Source: Iamia sp035765045
GTDB taxonomy: Bacteria; Actinomycetota; Acidimicrobiia; Acidimicrobiales; Iamiaceae
Assembly: GCA_035765045.1 (NCBI GenBank)
Contig: DASTYI010000188.1
Location: 1 to 36,283, forward strand
Direction: 5' to 3'
DNA length: 36,283 nt
Shown: positions 25,460-32,807 of the stretch, one piece after another
Numbering within the stretch: position 1 is the stretch's first letter
How the letters are laid out: every line of letters begins with the position of its first letter
The notes under the pieces: generated by a model
What the model saw: the letters and a program-made list of their open reading frames with translations, nothing else
The model's database searches: none
What the model was told of the DNA's origin: nothing
Program-made: the position numbers and the translations under genes

Positions 25460-25667
25460 CGGACGCCTCCTCCGAGGCGCAGCGACGGGCAGCGACCGCA
25501 CCGGCGACAGGCGGACTGACGGCGGTCAGGTCACCCATCGGTCGGCCCTCCAACGAACGGCGGCCGGCGGTGGCAGAGCAGGGGGGCCAAGCGGGACGGG
25601 TGGGTCGGGCGTCGGGGGCGGCGGGCGGGCTGGGGGTGGGCGGCGGGGGGGTGGGCGGGTCAGCCAT
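25452..25667 (-). CDS. Possible small proline-rich protein (71 aa) between WXG100 and 373-aa genes
   Basis: This frame begins with ATG inside ATGGCTGA, overlapping the WXG100 stop by 8 bases, and ends inside ATGGGTGA, overlapping the next start by 8 bases. Its N-terminus is almost only Pro, Thr, Ala and Ser (MADPPTPPPPTPSPPAAPD). GGAGG lies 9 bases before the ATG. Third-position GC is high in the first half but weaker in the second, so coding is uncertain. A shorter alternative of 28 residues starts at the internal MGDLTAV with GGAGG 8 bases upstream. It may be only a spacer. Confidence 0.38.
   Translation of the reverse strand: MADPPTPPPPTPSPPAAPDARPTRPAWPPCSATAGRRSLEGRPMGDLTAVSPPVAGAVAARRCASEEASDG
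25466..25473 (-). promoter_or_regulatory. Ribosome binding site of the 373-aa gene
   Basis: GGAGGAGG on the minus strand, 6 bases before ATG 25459. It rules out the longer frame that begins at 25501. Confidence 0.7.
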
Positions 25668-25983
25668 GGTCGGGGGCCTCCGAGGTGGGGTGGGACGCGG
25701 CGAGGAGGCGTTCGCGGCGTCGGCGGGCGGCGGCGGCCTCGAGGGCGAGGGCGTCGGCGGCGCGCTGGTCGAGGCCGTCGGCCACGCGGGCGAGCTCGGC
25801 GGCCACGGCGTGGGCATCGCCGGCGACCCGGCCGGCCCGGGCGCGGTGGGCGGTGGCCGCCGGGCCGAGCCAGGTGGCCGGACCGGAGTGGGCGGCGAGG
25901 CCGGCGACATCGGCGGTGAGGGCGGTGGCGAGGGCCCGGACGGCCGCCGCCGCGGCCGCCAGCTGGGTGGGTGTTTGGCTCAA
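25660..25983 (-). CDS. WXG100 family (ESAT-6-like) protein
   Basis: A 107-residue, nearly all-helical, Cys-free protein with W38-L-G40 midway between two long alanine-rich helices, the layout of WXG100 proteins secreted by ESX/type VII systems as dimers. The usual C-terminal YxxxD/E export motif is not present. TTG at 25983 is the start, with GGGAGG (25991-25996) 7 bases upstream; longer frames have no homology. Its stop overlaps the next frame in ATGGCTGA. No EccC-type ATPase or other ESX core gene is in the window, so the transporter would lie elsewhere. Call based on length, helix pattern and motif. Confidence 0.75.
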   Translation of the reverse strand: MSQTPTQLAAAAAAVRALATALTADVAGLAAHSGPATWLGPAATAHRARAGRVAGDAHAVAAELARVADGLDQRAADALALEAAAARRRRERLLAASHPTSEAPDHG

Positions 25984-26292
25984 CGGGGAGCCTCCCTTCA
26001 AGGACGGTGCAGGACTCGAAGGGGGAAGTGGGTGCCCGCTGTGCCCGCTGGCGCCGCCGGCCAAACCTCGGACCCGGGGTCGGGGCCCCGGGGAAATCGG
26101 AGGCGCGGGGACGGGCCAACCGATAGAACACCCGTGGGGCCGGGACGACCGGCCCCAGGATCTTCCGCCCCCTCCAGGGCGCCGCCGCCGGACGCGACCC
26201 ACGCTGAAGGGGCCCGACAGCACCGCTGAGGGCTCCTGACAGGACGGGCCCCCGGCCGCAGGCGCCCCGGGGGGCCGGAAGGGAGGCACCCG
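25984..26292. other. 309-base divergent intergenic region
   Basis: It separates the WXG100 gene (leftward) from the PPOX-type gene (rightward). Near each end is a strong ribosome site (GGGAGG at 25991-25996 minus; GGGAGG at 26281-26286 plus). GTGCCCGCT occurs twice in tandem (26032-26049). The only AT-rich spot is CCGATAGAACAC near 26118-26129, a possible promoter element. I see no coding frame and no RNA gene. Confidence 0.5.
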
Positions 26293-26778
26293 ATGTCCGC
26301 ACCGCTCGACCAGGTCGCCCCGGCCTTCGTGGCCATGGCCCACCGCATCGTGTGGGCCGGCGCCGCCACCGTCGACGCCGAGGGTCGGCCCTGGAGCCGG
26401 GTCCTCCACCCGCTCTGGTCGTGGGACGGCGAGGCGCTCACCGGCATCGTGGCCACGTCACCCCTCTCCCCCAAGGCCGGCCACCTCGCCGCCCACCCCC
26501 ACGTGTCGTTCACCTACTGGCACCCGTCGCAGGACACGTGCACGGCGCTGTGCGACGCCGCCTGGGACGACAGCCCCGAGGGTCGGCGGGCGGGGTGGGA
26601 CGCGCTGGCCGGCGCCCCCGAGCCGGTGGGCTACGACCCGGCGATCATCCCCGGGTGGGACGGCCCCGAGTCCGCCGGCTTCGGCATCCTGCGCCTGCGC
26701 CCGTGGCGGGTCCACGTCATGGACGGCACCGTGCTGCTGGGCCAGGGCGGCGCCACGCGCACCTGGCAGCGCGGCTGA
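26293..26778 (+). CDS. Pyridoxamine 5'-phosphate oxidase family protein
   Basis: A 161-residue split-barrel protein of the PNPOx-like superfamily, which binds FMN or F420. The N-terminal VWAGAATVDAEGRPWSRVLHP and HLAAHPHVSFTYWHPSQDT are the strands around the cofactor pocket. It differs from the reductase at 20872 and does not show the full PdxH active site, so vitamin B6 synthesis is not claimed; a general-stress or F420-linked reductase role is possible. GGGAGG 6 bases before the ATG fixes the start. It converges on the lipoprotein gene, with 9 bases between the stops. Confidence 0.85.
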   Translation: MSAPLDQVAPAFVAMAHRIVWAGAATVDAEGRPWSRVLHPLWSWDGEALTGIVATSPLSPKAGHLAAHPHVSFTYWHPSQDTCTALCDAAWDDSPEGRRAGWDALAGAPEPVGYDPAIIPGWDGPESAGFGILRLRPWRVHVMDGTVLLGQGGATRTWQRG

Positions 26779-26787
26779 CCGGGGCCG

Positions 26788-27969
26788 CTACCCGACCGTC
26801 AGGGTCACCTCGGCCTCGGTGCCGGCGTCGACGGCACCCTCGGCCAGCGCGCCGGCGAAGCCGTCCTCGCCGTCGAGGTAGGTGCGGAGGAAGGCGACGG
26901 TGAGGCCGTCGATGGCGGGGAACGCCTCCTCGACCCCGATGGCCTCCTCACCGCAGCCGTCGGAGGCGAGCCGGAGCAGGTCCTCGGGGATGGGGAGGCC
27001 GATCTCCTCGACGATGCCGACCAGCCCGCCCTGCTCGGCGCCGATCAGGCACAGGTCGCTGAACACCAGGTGCCCCGACGCCGCCACCTCGACCAGGTAC
27101 TTGGGCTCCCCGAGGGTGGCGTAGGCGTCGCGGGTGGCGGCGACCGGGATGGTGGCGTCCTCGGTGCCGGCCATGACCATGCCGGGGACGGTCGGGGCGT
27201 CGCCGAGGGGGCGTTCCTCGCTGCCGCCGCCGAGCGAGTAGGCGACGAAGGCGTCGATGCGGTCGTCGGTCGCGGCCGTCCGGTAGGTGGCGCCGGCTCC
27301 GGCGGAGTGGCCGGTGACGGCGACGTGGTCGAGGTCGACCAGCCCGTCGAGCGGCGATCCCGGGTCGGCCGCCGCCTCGGTCACCAGGTCGAGGGTGGCG
27401 GAGAGGACCTCGGGGTCGGTCGAGGCGGTGACGCCCTGGGCCGCGGTGCCGAGCAGGCCCCCGAGCGAGCGCTCGACGTGCTCGGGGGCGGCGACGACGT
27501 AGCCCCACGACGCCAGGTGGGTGGTGAGGTCGACCGACTGCTCGGGGAAGCCGGCGAAGCCGTGGCTGAACAGGACGAGGGGGTATGGGCCGCCGTCGCC
27601 GTCGGGCTCGGCGCCGCTCGCCGCCGGCACCGGGTACTGCACCCGGGCCTCGGCGGGCACCTGGGCCTGGAGGTCGGGCGCCAGCTGCGAGGTGATGTCG
27701 AAGGTGTCGGTCGGCTCCTCGACCCCGGCGCCGGGGTCGGCCGCCGGGTACCAGACGACGACCCGCCGGCCGTCGAGGTCGAGCGCCAGCGAGCCCACGC
27801 CGTGCTCGCCCCGCTCGGCCAGGTCGACGACGGTGGGCTCCGCCGCGGCCGGCTCGGTGGCGTCCCCGGTGGTCGCGGTGGACGTGTCGCCGTCCCCGTC
27901 GTCGGAGGAGCAGGCCCCGACCAGCAGGGCGAGGGTGCAGAGGGCGGCGAGCGAGCGGCGGCGGAGCAC
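26788..27969 (-). CDS. Alpha/beta-hydrolase lipoprotein (PAF-acetylhydrolase/PETase-like fold)
   Basis: A 393-residue exported hydrolase. A signal peptide ends in the lipobox LVGAC, so C20 should be lipidated; an acidic Ser/Thr-rich linker follows to about residue 45. The triad is S222 (GHSAGAG), D271 (GTEDATIP) and H300 (ASGHLVF). FSHGFAGFPEQSVDLTTHLASWGYVVAAPEH resembles platelet-activating-factor acetylhydrolase and chlorophyllase-like esterases. It acts at the outer face of the membrane on an unknown ester. GTG 27969 has TAGGGT 6 bases upstream. It shares an exact 31-base stretch with the secreted hydrolase at 31882. Confidence 0.92.
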   Translation of the reverse strand: MLRRRSLAALCTLALLVGACSSDDGDGDTSTATTGDATEPAAAEPTVVDLAERGEHGVGSLALDLDGRRVVVWYPAADPGAGVEEPTDTFDITSQLAPDLQAQVPAEARVQYPVPAASGAEPDGDGGPYPLVLFSHGFAGFPEQSVDLTTHLASWGYVVAAPEHVERSLGGLLGTAAQGVTASTDPEVLSATLDLVTEAAADPGSPLDGLVDLDHVAVTGHSAGAGATYRTAATDDRIDAFVAYSLGGGSEERPLGDAPTVPGMVMAGTEDATIPVAATRDAYATLGEPKYLVEVAASGHLVFSDLCLIGAEQGGLVGIVEEIGLPIPEDLLRLASDGCGEEAIGVEEAFPAIDGLTVAFLRTYLDGEDGFAGALAEGAVDAGTEAEVTLTVG

Positions 27970-27975
27970 GCGGGG

Positions 27976-27981
27976 ACCCTA
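27976..27981 (-). promoter_or_regulatory. Leaderless -10 box of the hydrolase lipoprotein gene
   Basis: TAGGGT on the minus strand, 6 bases before GTG 27969. Confidence 0.6.
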
Positions 27982-28052
27982 GCCAGACAGGTGTCCAGCG
28001 GCGCGACGACGAGATCCCGCTTCCGGCGCCACCCGACCGCCGCGGAGGGCCG

Positions 28053-28748
28053 CTAGCCGCCCTCGGAGGACCACTCGCCGGCTGAGCTGCGGTCGGGCCG
28101 GAAGCCGTGGTCGACCCCCCACAGGGCGGCCTCGGTGCGAGTCGAGACCCCGATCTTGCGGAACACGTTGCGGGTGTGGGTCTTGATCGAGTTGACGCTG
28201 AGGAACAGCGCGGCGGCGATGTCGGCGGTGCGCTGGCCCTGGGTGATCAGGGCGAGGACCTCGCTCTCGCGCTCGGTCAGCCCCGCCTCCTGCCCGGGCC
28301 AGCGCCGGGCCGAGGTCGTCGCCGTCGCCGTCTTGGTGCCGGGGCGACCGTCGGCGGCCCGCACCACCAGCTCGCCCTTGTGCACGGCCACCAGCGACTC
28401 GGCCAGCTCGCGGCCCGACAGGCCCTTGCTGAGGTAGCCGGAGGCGCCGAAGCCGAAGGCGGCGTCGATCAGCTCGGGGGTGGCGGCCCAGGTGTAGACG
28501 GCGACCTTGCCCACGTTGCGGTGGACGGTGGCGAGCTTGATCATCTCGGCGCCGTGGTCGGGGAGGGCGAAGCAGTCGAGCAGGGCGACGTCGACCTGTT
28601 CCTGGGGTCCGCCCCGAGTCGAGCAGTCGACCACCCTCACGAGATCCGGGTGTGCGGAGAGGAGGGCGGCGACGCCCTGGACGATGACGTCGTAATCGTC
28701 GATGACACCTACCGTGACCACGCCCCCTGCACTCTCCGTTCGTCCCAT
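28053..28748 (-). CDS. LuxR-type (NarL/FixJ) response regulator
   Basis: A 231-residue two-component regulator. The receiver has acidic D17-D18, phospho-acceptor D58 (VALLDCF), T86 and K108 (YLSKGL), so phosphorylation looks possible. The C-terminal LuxR helix-turn-helix spans about 157-212 (LTERESEVLALITQG, TADIAAALFLSVNSIKTHTRNVFRKIG). No histidine kinase is nearby, so it is an orphan here. ATG 28748 is chosen for GAGGG (28755-28759) 6 bases upstream; TTG at 28754 is an alternative. Confidence 0.93.
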   Translation of the reverse strand: MGRTESAGGVVTVGVIDDYDVIVQGVAALLSAHPDLVRVVDCSTRGGPQEQVDVALLDCFALPDHGAEMIKLATVHRNVGKVAVYTWAATPELIDAAFGFGASGYLSKGLSGRELAESLVAVHKGELVVRAADGRPGTKTATATTSARRWPGQEAGLTERESEVLALITQGQRTADIAAALFLSVNSIKTHTRNVFRKIGVSTRTEAALWGVDHGFRPDRSSAGEWSSEGG

Positions 28749-28763
28749 GGTCAACCCTCGGTC

Positions 28764-28789
28764 GTGTCCGGTGCATCCGACACGGTCAA
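28764..28789 (-). promoter_or_regulatory. Possible promoter and inverted repeat of the LuxR gene
   Basis: TTGACC (28784-28789, minus strand) is a good -35. GTGTC (28764-28768) and GACAC (28779-28783) form an inverted repeat directly downstream of it, where a regulator would block the polymerase. No convincing -10 is seen at 17-18 bases. Confidence 0.3.
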
Positions 28790-28850
28790 GATGCCATGGC
28801 CGACGGGACCCGGATGGGGATCGCCCGTCCGGGTGAAGGGCGTTCTGACC

Positions 28851-28866
28851 AGGGCCGACAGGCCCT
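28851..28866 (-). terminator. Small hairpin after the ThrH-like gene
   Basis: AGGGCC-GACA-GGCCCT, a perfect 6-bp stem 9 bases after the ThrH-like stop (minus strand). No T-tract follows, so termination is weakly supported. Confidence 0.35.
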
Positions 28867-28874
28867 CGCGGGCC

Positions 28875-29492
28875 TCAGTCGAGGGCGGCGGTGACCGCGT
28901 CGAGGAGGGCGTCGTAGTCGTCGAGGGCGGGCAGCTGGGGGAACTCGGCCACCACGTTGGCGGGGGCGTGGAAGAGGAAGCCGACGTCGGCGGCGAGCAG
29001 CATCGAGGTGTCGTTGTAGCTGTCGCCCGCGGCCACGACGCGGTAGTTCAACCCTTGGAGAGCGTGAACGGCGGCCTTCTTCGGGTCGGGCATGCGGAGC
29101 CGGTAGCCGCTGATCCGGTCGTCGACGACGTCGAGGGTGTGGCACAGGATCGTCGGCCACCCGAGCTGCGCCATCAGCGGGGCGGCGAACTGCTCGAAGG
29201 TGTCGCTGAGGATGACGACCTGGGTGCGGCGGCGCAGCTCGGCGAGGAAGGCGGCGGCGCCCGGGAGCGGCGCCAGGCCGGCGATGACGTCGCTGATCAG
29301 CGACATGGTCAGGCCGTGCTCGGCCAGCAGGTCGAGCCGGTAGCGCATCAGGACGTCGTAGTCGGGCTCGTCGCGCGTCGTCCGGCGCAGGCCCTCGATG
29401 CCGGTGCGCTCGGCCACCGCGATCCAGATCTCGGGGACGAGCACGCCCTCCAGGTCGAGCGTGACGATCCCCTGCTGCGACTCCCCGGTCAT
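28875..29492 (-). CDS. thrH: ThrH-like HAD phosphatase (phosphoserine phosphatase/homoserine phosphotransferase)
   Basis: A 205-residue HAD-superfamily enzyme. DLEGVLVPEIWIAVAERTGI (13-32; D13 nucleophile, E15 instead of the usual second Asp), TTRDEPDYDVLM, VVILSDTFEQF and VVAAGDSYNDTSML match Pseudomonas ThrH almost word for word, as I recall it. ThrH dephosphorylates phosphoserine and can transfer the phosphate to homoserine, bypassing thrB. It lies 49 bases after the short-chain dehydrogenase stop on the same strand, so the two could share an mRNA. No Shine-Dalgarno is evident. Confidence 0.93.
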   Translation of the reverse strand: MTGESQQGIVTLDLEGVLVPEIWIAVAERTGIEGLRRTTRDEPDYDVLMRYRLDLLAEHGLTMSLISDVIAGLAPLPGAAAFLAELRRRTQVVILSDTFEQFAAPLMAQLGWPTILCHTLDVVDDRISGYRLRMPDPKKAAVHALQGLNYRVVAAGDSYNDTSMLLAADVGFLFHAPANVVAEFPQLPALDDYDALLDAVTAALD

Positions 29493-29541
29493 CCGCCCAT
29501 CGTGGCCGATGGCCGCCCTCGCGCCGGCACCCGCCGGGGCC

Positions 29542-30258
29542 CTACCGCCCGCCCCCGATGTCGAGGGTGGCGCCGGTGACGTAGGAGGCCCGGTCCGAGG
29601 CCAGCCAGGCGATGGCCTCGGCCACCTCCTCGGCCGCGCCCGGTCGTCCCAGCGGGGGCGTGGCGCCGAGCCGCTCCAGCCGTCCCGGGGCGTGGATCTC
29701 GGTGGCGATCAGCCCCGGTCGCACCCCGACCACCCGGATGCCGTGGGTCGCCACCTCCTGGGCCAGCCCCACCGTCAGGGCGTCGACCGCGGCCTTGCTG
29801 GCGGCGTAGTCGACGTACTCGCCGGCGGCGCCGAGCACGGCGGCCCGCGACGAGACGTTGACGAGGACGCCGCCCGCGGCCCGCATCCTCCGCACCGCCT
29901 CGCCGGCCACGACGAAGGCGCCGACGACGTTGACCTCGAGCACCGCCCGGACCCGGTCGGCGTCGTAGCCCTCGACCCGGCCCGGGGGCGAGACGACGCC
30001 GGCGTTGCTCACCACCGCCCCGACGGGGCCGAGGCCCTCGGCGGCGTCGAAGAGGGCGGCGACCCCGGCCGGGTCGGTCACGTCGGCCCGCCGGGCGACG
30101 GCTCGCCGGCCGCCGGCCTCGACGTCGGCGACGACGGCGGCGGCCTCGTCCTCGGCGGCGCGGAACCCGACGGCGACGTCCCAGCCGTCGGCCGCCAGTC
30201 GCCGGGCCGTGGCCGCCCCGATGCCACGGCTCCCCCCGGTCACCACCGCGACAGCCAT
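29542..30258 (-). CDS. Short-chain dehydrogenase/reductase (SDR)
   Basis: A 238-residue classical SDR. The cofactor motif is TGGSRGIG (7-14), followed by NAG (85-87), N110, S137 and Y151-x3-K155 (YAASK). ATLDIGGG at the end is usual. R11 after GGS and R33 hint at NADPH preference, as in FabG-like proteins. The substrate is unknown. ATG 30258 has TACCGT 6 bases upstream and no Shine-Dalgarno, so it is probably leaderless. It lies back to back with the epoxide hydrolase-like gene, with 34 bases between the starts. Confidence 0.94.
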   Translation of the reverse strand: MAVAVVTGGSRGIGAATARRLAADGWDVAVGFRAAEDEAAAVVADVEAGGRRAVARRADVTDPAGVAALFDAAEGLGPVGAVVSNAGVVSPPGRVEGYDADRVRAVLEVNVVGAFVVAGEAVRRMRAAGGVLVNVSSRAAVLGAAGEYVDYAASKAAVDALTVGLAQEVATHGIRVVGVRPGLIATEIHAPGRLERLGATPPLGRPGAAEEVAEAIAWLASDRASYVTGATLDIGGGR

Positions 30259-30264
30259 GGCCCG

Positions 30265-30270
30265 ACGGTA
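30265..30270 (-). promoter_or_regulatory. Leaderless -10 box of the SDR gene
   Basis: TACCGT on the minus strand, 6 bases before ATG 30258. A weaker plus-strand box, CATCAT (30281-30286), lies 6 bases before the divergent ATG 30293. Confidence 0.55.
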
Positions 30271-30292
30271 GGGCGTCGGCCATCATCGGGCG

Positions 30293-31120
30293 ATGACCAC
30301 CGAGCACCGGGTCGACCGCGACGGCGTCGAGATCGTCTACGACAGCCACGGGCCCGACGACGGGCCGCCGGTGATCCTCCTCCACGGCTTCCCCGACTCG
30401 GCCCGGCTGTGGCGCCACCAGGTCGCCGCCCTGGTCGCCGCCGGGTACCGCGTCCTGACGCCGGACCTCCGCGGCTACGGCCGCTCGGGCAAGCCCGCCG
30501 ACGTCGCCGCCTACAACCTCCTCGTCGTGGCCGGCGACGTGACCGCCGTCCTCGACGACGCCGGGGTGGCCACCGCCCGGGTGGTCGGCCACGACTGGGG
30601 CGCGGCCCTGGCGTGGGCGGTGGCGACGCTCGTCCCCGACCGGGTCGACCGGGTCGCCGCCCTGTCGGTCGGCCACCCGGCGTCGTTCGCCACGGCCGGG
30701 CTCGCCCAGCGCGAGCGGTCCTGGTACATGCTCCTGTTCCAGTTCCCGGGCGTGGCCGAGCGCTGGGTCTCCGACGACGGCTGGGCCCGCTTCCGCGACT
30801 GGTCGCGCCACCCCGACGCCGACGGCGTCATCGCCGACATCGAGGCCGTCGACGCCCTCACCCCGGCCCTGTCCTGGTACCGCGCCAACGTGCCGCCCGA
30901 GGCCCTGGTCGAGCCGCCGCTCGTCCTCCCCCCGGTGTCGGTGCCGGCCATGGGCGTGTGGTCGAGCGACGACATGGCCCTGCTCGAGGAGCAGATGACG
31001 GGGTCGGCCGCCCACTGCGCCGCCGGGTTCCGCTACGAGCGCATCGAGGGGGCGGGGCACTGGATCCCTCTCGACGCCCCCGACGCCGTCAACGCCCTGC
31101 TGCTCGACTTCCTCGCCTGA
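30293..31120 (+). CDS. Alpha/beta-hydrolase (epoxide hydrolase-like)
   Basis: A 275-residue cytoplasmic hydrolase. HGFPDSARLW (31-40) is the oxyanion loop, D101 in VGHDWGAALAW is the nucleophile, and H256 in GAGHWIP is the general base. An Asp nucleophile with HGxP and GHDWG is the pattern of soluble epoxide hydrolases and haloalkane dehalogenases rather than Ser esterases. The lid region (SWYMLLFQFPG) fits epoxide hydrolases. Its last 32 bases overlap the convergent hydrolase gene. Confidence 0.93.
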   Translation: MTTEHRVDRDGVEIVYDSHGPDDGPPVILLHGFPDSARLWRHQVAALVAAGYRVLTPDLRGYGRSGKPADVAAYNLLVVAGDVTAVLDDAGVATARVVGHDWGAALAWAVATLVPDRVDRVAALSVGHPASFATAGLAQRERSWYMLLFQFPGVAERWVSDDGWARFRDWSRHPDADGVIADIEAVDALTPALSWYRANVPPEALVEPPLVLPPVSVPAMGVWSSDDMALLEEQMTGSAAHCAAGFRYERIEGAGHWIPLDAPDAVNALLLDFLA

Positions 31121-31871
31121 GGGCGGCCCCGATCACGTCGGCGACGACCGCCGGGTCCGTCACCATCGGCAGGTGGCCGGTGGCCAGCTCGACCACGGTG
31201 GTCCGCTCCGCCGGCAGCCGGGTCGTCATCTCCCGCTGGGCCTCGGGGCGGACCGGGCGGTCCCGGGTGGTGTGGACGTAGGTGACGGGGACGGGACCGA
31301 CCATCGACCAGTGCACGGGCTGGAAGTAGTGGTGGACGGTGTCGGGGACGCAGCGGGTGGGGTCGACGACGAAGGCCAGCTCGTCGTCGGTCAGCGGGTC
31401 GCCCCCGTAGGCGGTGCGGAACGGCTCGGGGTCGGCGGGGGCGCCGGGGAGGGTGATCGGCGGCTCCCCCGCGGCCCGGGCCGCCTCGACGGTGGCGACC
31501 AGGCCCTCGCGGTGGGCCGGCTTCATGCAGTCGAGCCCGCACCCGCCCTCGGGCGGGACCAGGGCGGCGATCAGCACGATCCCGGCGAGGCGGTCGCCCA
31601 GGGCGGCGGCCACGCCGGGCACGACGAGCCCGCCCGAGGAGTGGGCGACCAGGGCGATGCGGCCGTCGGTCGCCGCCTCGGCGTCGGCCACCACGCTGGC
31701 CACCTCGTCCGCCACGGTGATCGTCCCGAGGTCGGCAGGCCGGTCGCCGCGCCCGGGGAGGTCGACGGCGCACGCCGGCCGGGCGAGGAGCGGGACCAGC
31801 CGGTCCCACGTGCGGCCGGTCGCGCCACCCCCGTGGACCAGCACGATCGTGATGTCGTCGCCCTCGGGCAC
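31089..31871 (-). CDS. Alpha/beta-hydrolase (salicylate esterase/MES-like)
   Basis: A 260-residue hydrolase with VLVHGGGATGRTWDRL (10-25), the Ser nucleophile S78 in AHSSGG, and H233 in ATGHLPM. The order HGGG...W and the VTYVHTTRD segment resemble methyl-ester hydrolases of the hydroxynitrile lyase/MES family. No signal peptide is present. GTG 31871 has TAGCGT 7 bases upstream and no Shine-Dalgarno. It overlaps the convergent epoxide hydrolase-like gene by 32 bases and starts 10 bases after the stop of the secreted hydrolase on the same strand. Confidence 0.92.
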   Translation of the reverse strand: MPEGDDITIVLVHGGGATGRTWDRLVPLLARPACAVDLPGRGDRPADLGTITVADEVASVVADAEAATDGRIALVAHSSGGLVVPGVAAALGDRLAGIVLIAALVPPEGGCGLDCMKPAHREGLVATVEAARAAGEPPITLPGAPADPEPFRTAYGGDPLTDDELAFVVDPTRCVPDTVHHYFQPVHWSMVGPVPVTYVHTTRDRPVRPEAQREMTTRLPAERTTVVELATGHLPMVTDPAVVADVIGAALRRGSRAAGR

Positions 31872-31878
31872 GGGGGTG

Positions 31879-31884
31879 ACGCTA
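31879..31884 (-). promoter_or_regulatory. Leaderless -10 box of the 260-aa hydrolase gene
   Basis: TAGCGT on the minus strand, 7 bases before GTG 31871. It overlaps the stop codon of the upstream secreted hydrolase gene. Confidence 0.55.
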
Positions 31885-32754
31885 GGACAGGCCCTTCTGG
31901 CCGACCCAGGTCCACCCGCCGTTGGTCGCCATCTCGGCCGGTGATCCGACGAAGGCGCCCCGGGCGACGGTGTCGCCGTCGAGCTGGTAGCGGAGCCAGG
32001 CGGTGAGGTAGCCGCGGAACCGGCCGCCGTCGCCCTGGACCTCGTTGTGCCCGGCGAACCGCACCGCCCCCTTCGCCGCCGGGCCGGGCACCTCGGCGTA
32101 GTAGCCGTTCTGGGTGAGCGGGCCGGCGATCAGGAGGTCGAGCTCGCCGGTGAGGAACAGCACCGGGTCGGTCAGCTGCGCCGGGTCGTACTCGTCGCCC
32201 GGGCTGACCCAGATCCGGGCGGGCAGGTTGATCGGCACCGTCGTCGTGATCAGCCCGCCGGAGTGCTGGGTGGCCCGGACCGACCCGCCGGCGCCCTGCG
32301 AGTGGCCGACGGCGGCGACCCGCGCCGTGTCGAGCCGGCCCTCGTAGGGGCTGCCCGGCGTGGTGTCGGCGGCGACGAGGAGCTCGGCCCCGGCCAGGAT
32401 CTCGGCCCCCGTGCCGGTGGCGGTGCTGGTCGAGGCGATGACGACGTAGCCCCACGACGCCAGGTGGGTGAGGAGCCCGGCGTACTGGGTCGGGGTGGCG
32501 TTGGAGCCGTTGCCCCAGGTGACGATCGGGTGCCGCTCGCCGCCGGCGCCGAGATCGGTCGGGCGGAAGACCTCGTAGGCACCGCCGGCGATCGTCTCGT
32601 GGGTGACGACCCACGGGCCGGGGGCGGCGTAGGCGGACTCGATCGCCGTCGCCGCCCCGGCCGCCCCCGGTCGCAGCGCGGTGGCGACGACGAGGACGAC
32701 GAGGGCGATCCCGAGGGCGGTGCGGGGACGACTTGGTGACCAGCGACACGTCAT
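31882..32754 (-). CDS. Secreted alpha/beta-hydrolase (PETase/chlorophyllase-like fold)
   Basis: A 290-residue exported enzyme with a signal peptide of about 36 residues (TALGIALVVLVVATAL core, then AAGAATA). The triad is S152 (GHSQGAGG), D206 (TGELDLLIAG) and H236 (AGHNEVQG). FRPTDLGAGGERHPIVTWGNG and LLTHLASWGYVVIAS place it in the polyester/triacylglycerol hydrolase-like group that includes PETase-type enzymes, although the nucleophile elbow is GHSQG rather than GWSMG. Action on a polyester or lipid outside the cell is an inference. It shares an exact 31-base stretch (32440-32470) with the lipoprotein hydrolase (27493-27523), indicating common descent. Confidence 0.92.
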   Translation of the reverse strand: MTCRWSPSRPRTALGIALVVLVVATALRPGAAGAATAIESAYAAPGPWVVTHETIAGGAYEVFRPTDLGAGGERHPIVTWGNGSNATPTQYAGLLTHLASWGYVVIASTSTATGTGAEILAGAELLVAADTTPGSPYEGRLDTARVAAVGHSQGAGGSVRATQHSGGLITTTVPINLPARIWVSPGDEYDPAQLTDPVLFLTGELDLLIAGPLTQNGYYAEVPGPAAKGAVRFAGHNEVQGDGGRFRGYLTAWLRYQLDGDTVARGAFVGSPAEMATNGGWTWVGQKGLS

Positions 32755-32807
32755 GTGCGAATGTGTACCTTGTAACAGGATCGTTCACAACCCGAAGGTG
32801 TTCCCCC
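32755..32807. promoter_or_regulatory. Divergent promoter region between two secreted hydrolases
   Basis: These 53 bases are unusually AT-rich for the window (TGTGTACCTTGTAACAGG around 32763-32780) and separate the two start codons. TGTACC and GTAACA form an imperfect inverted repeat at 32765-32778. I cannot assign -35 or -10 boxes with confidence. Confidence 0.4.
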
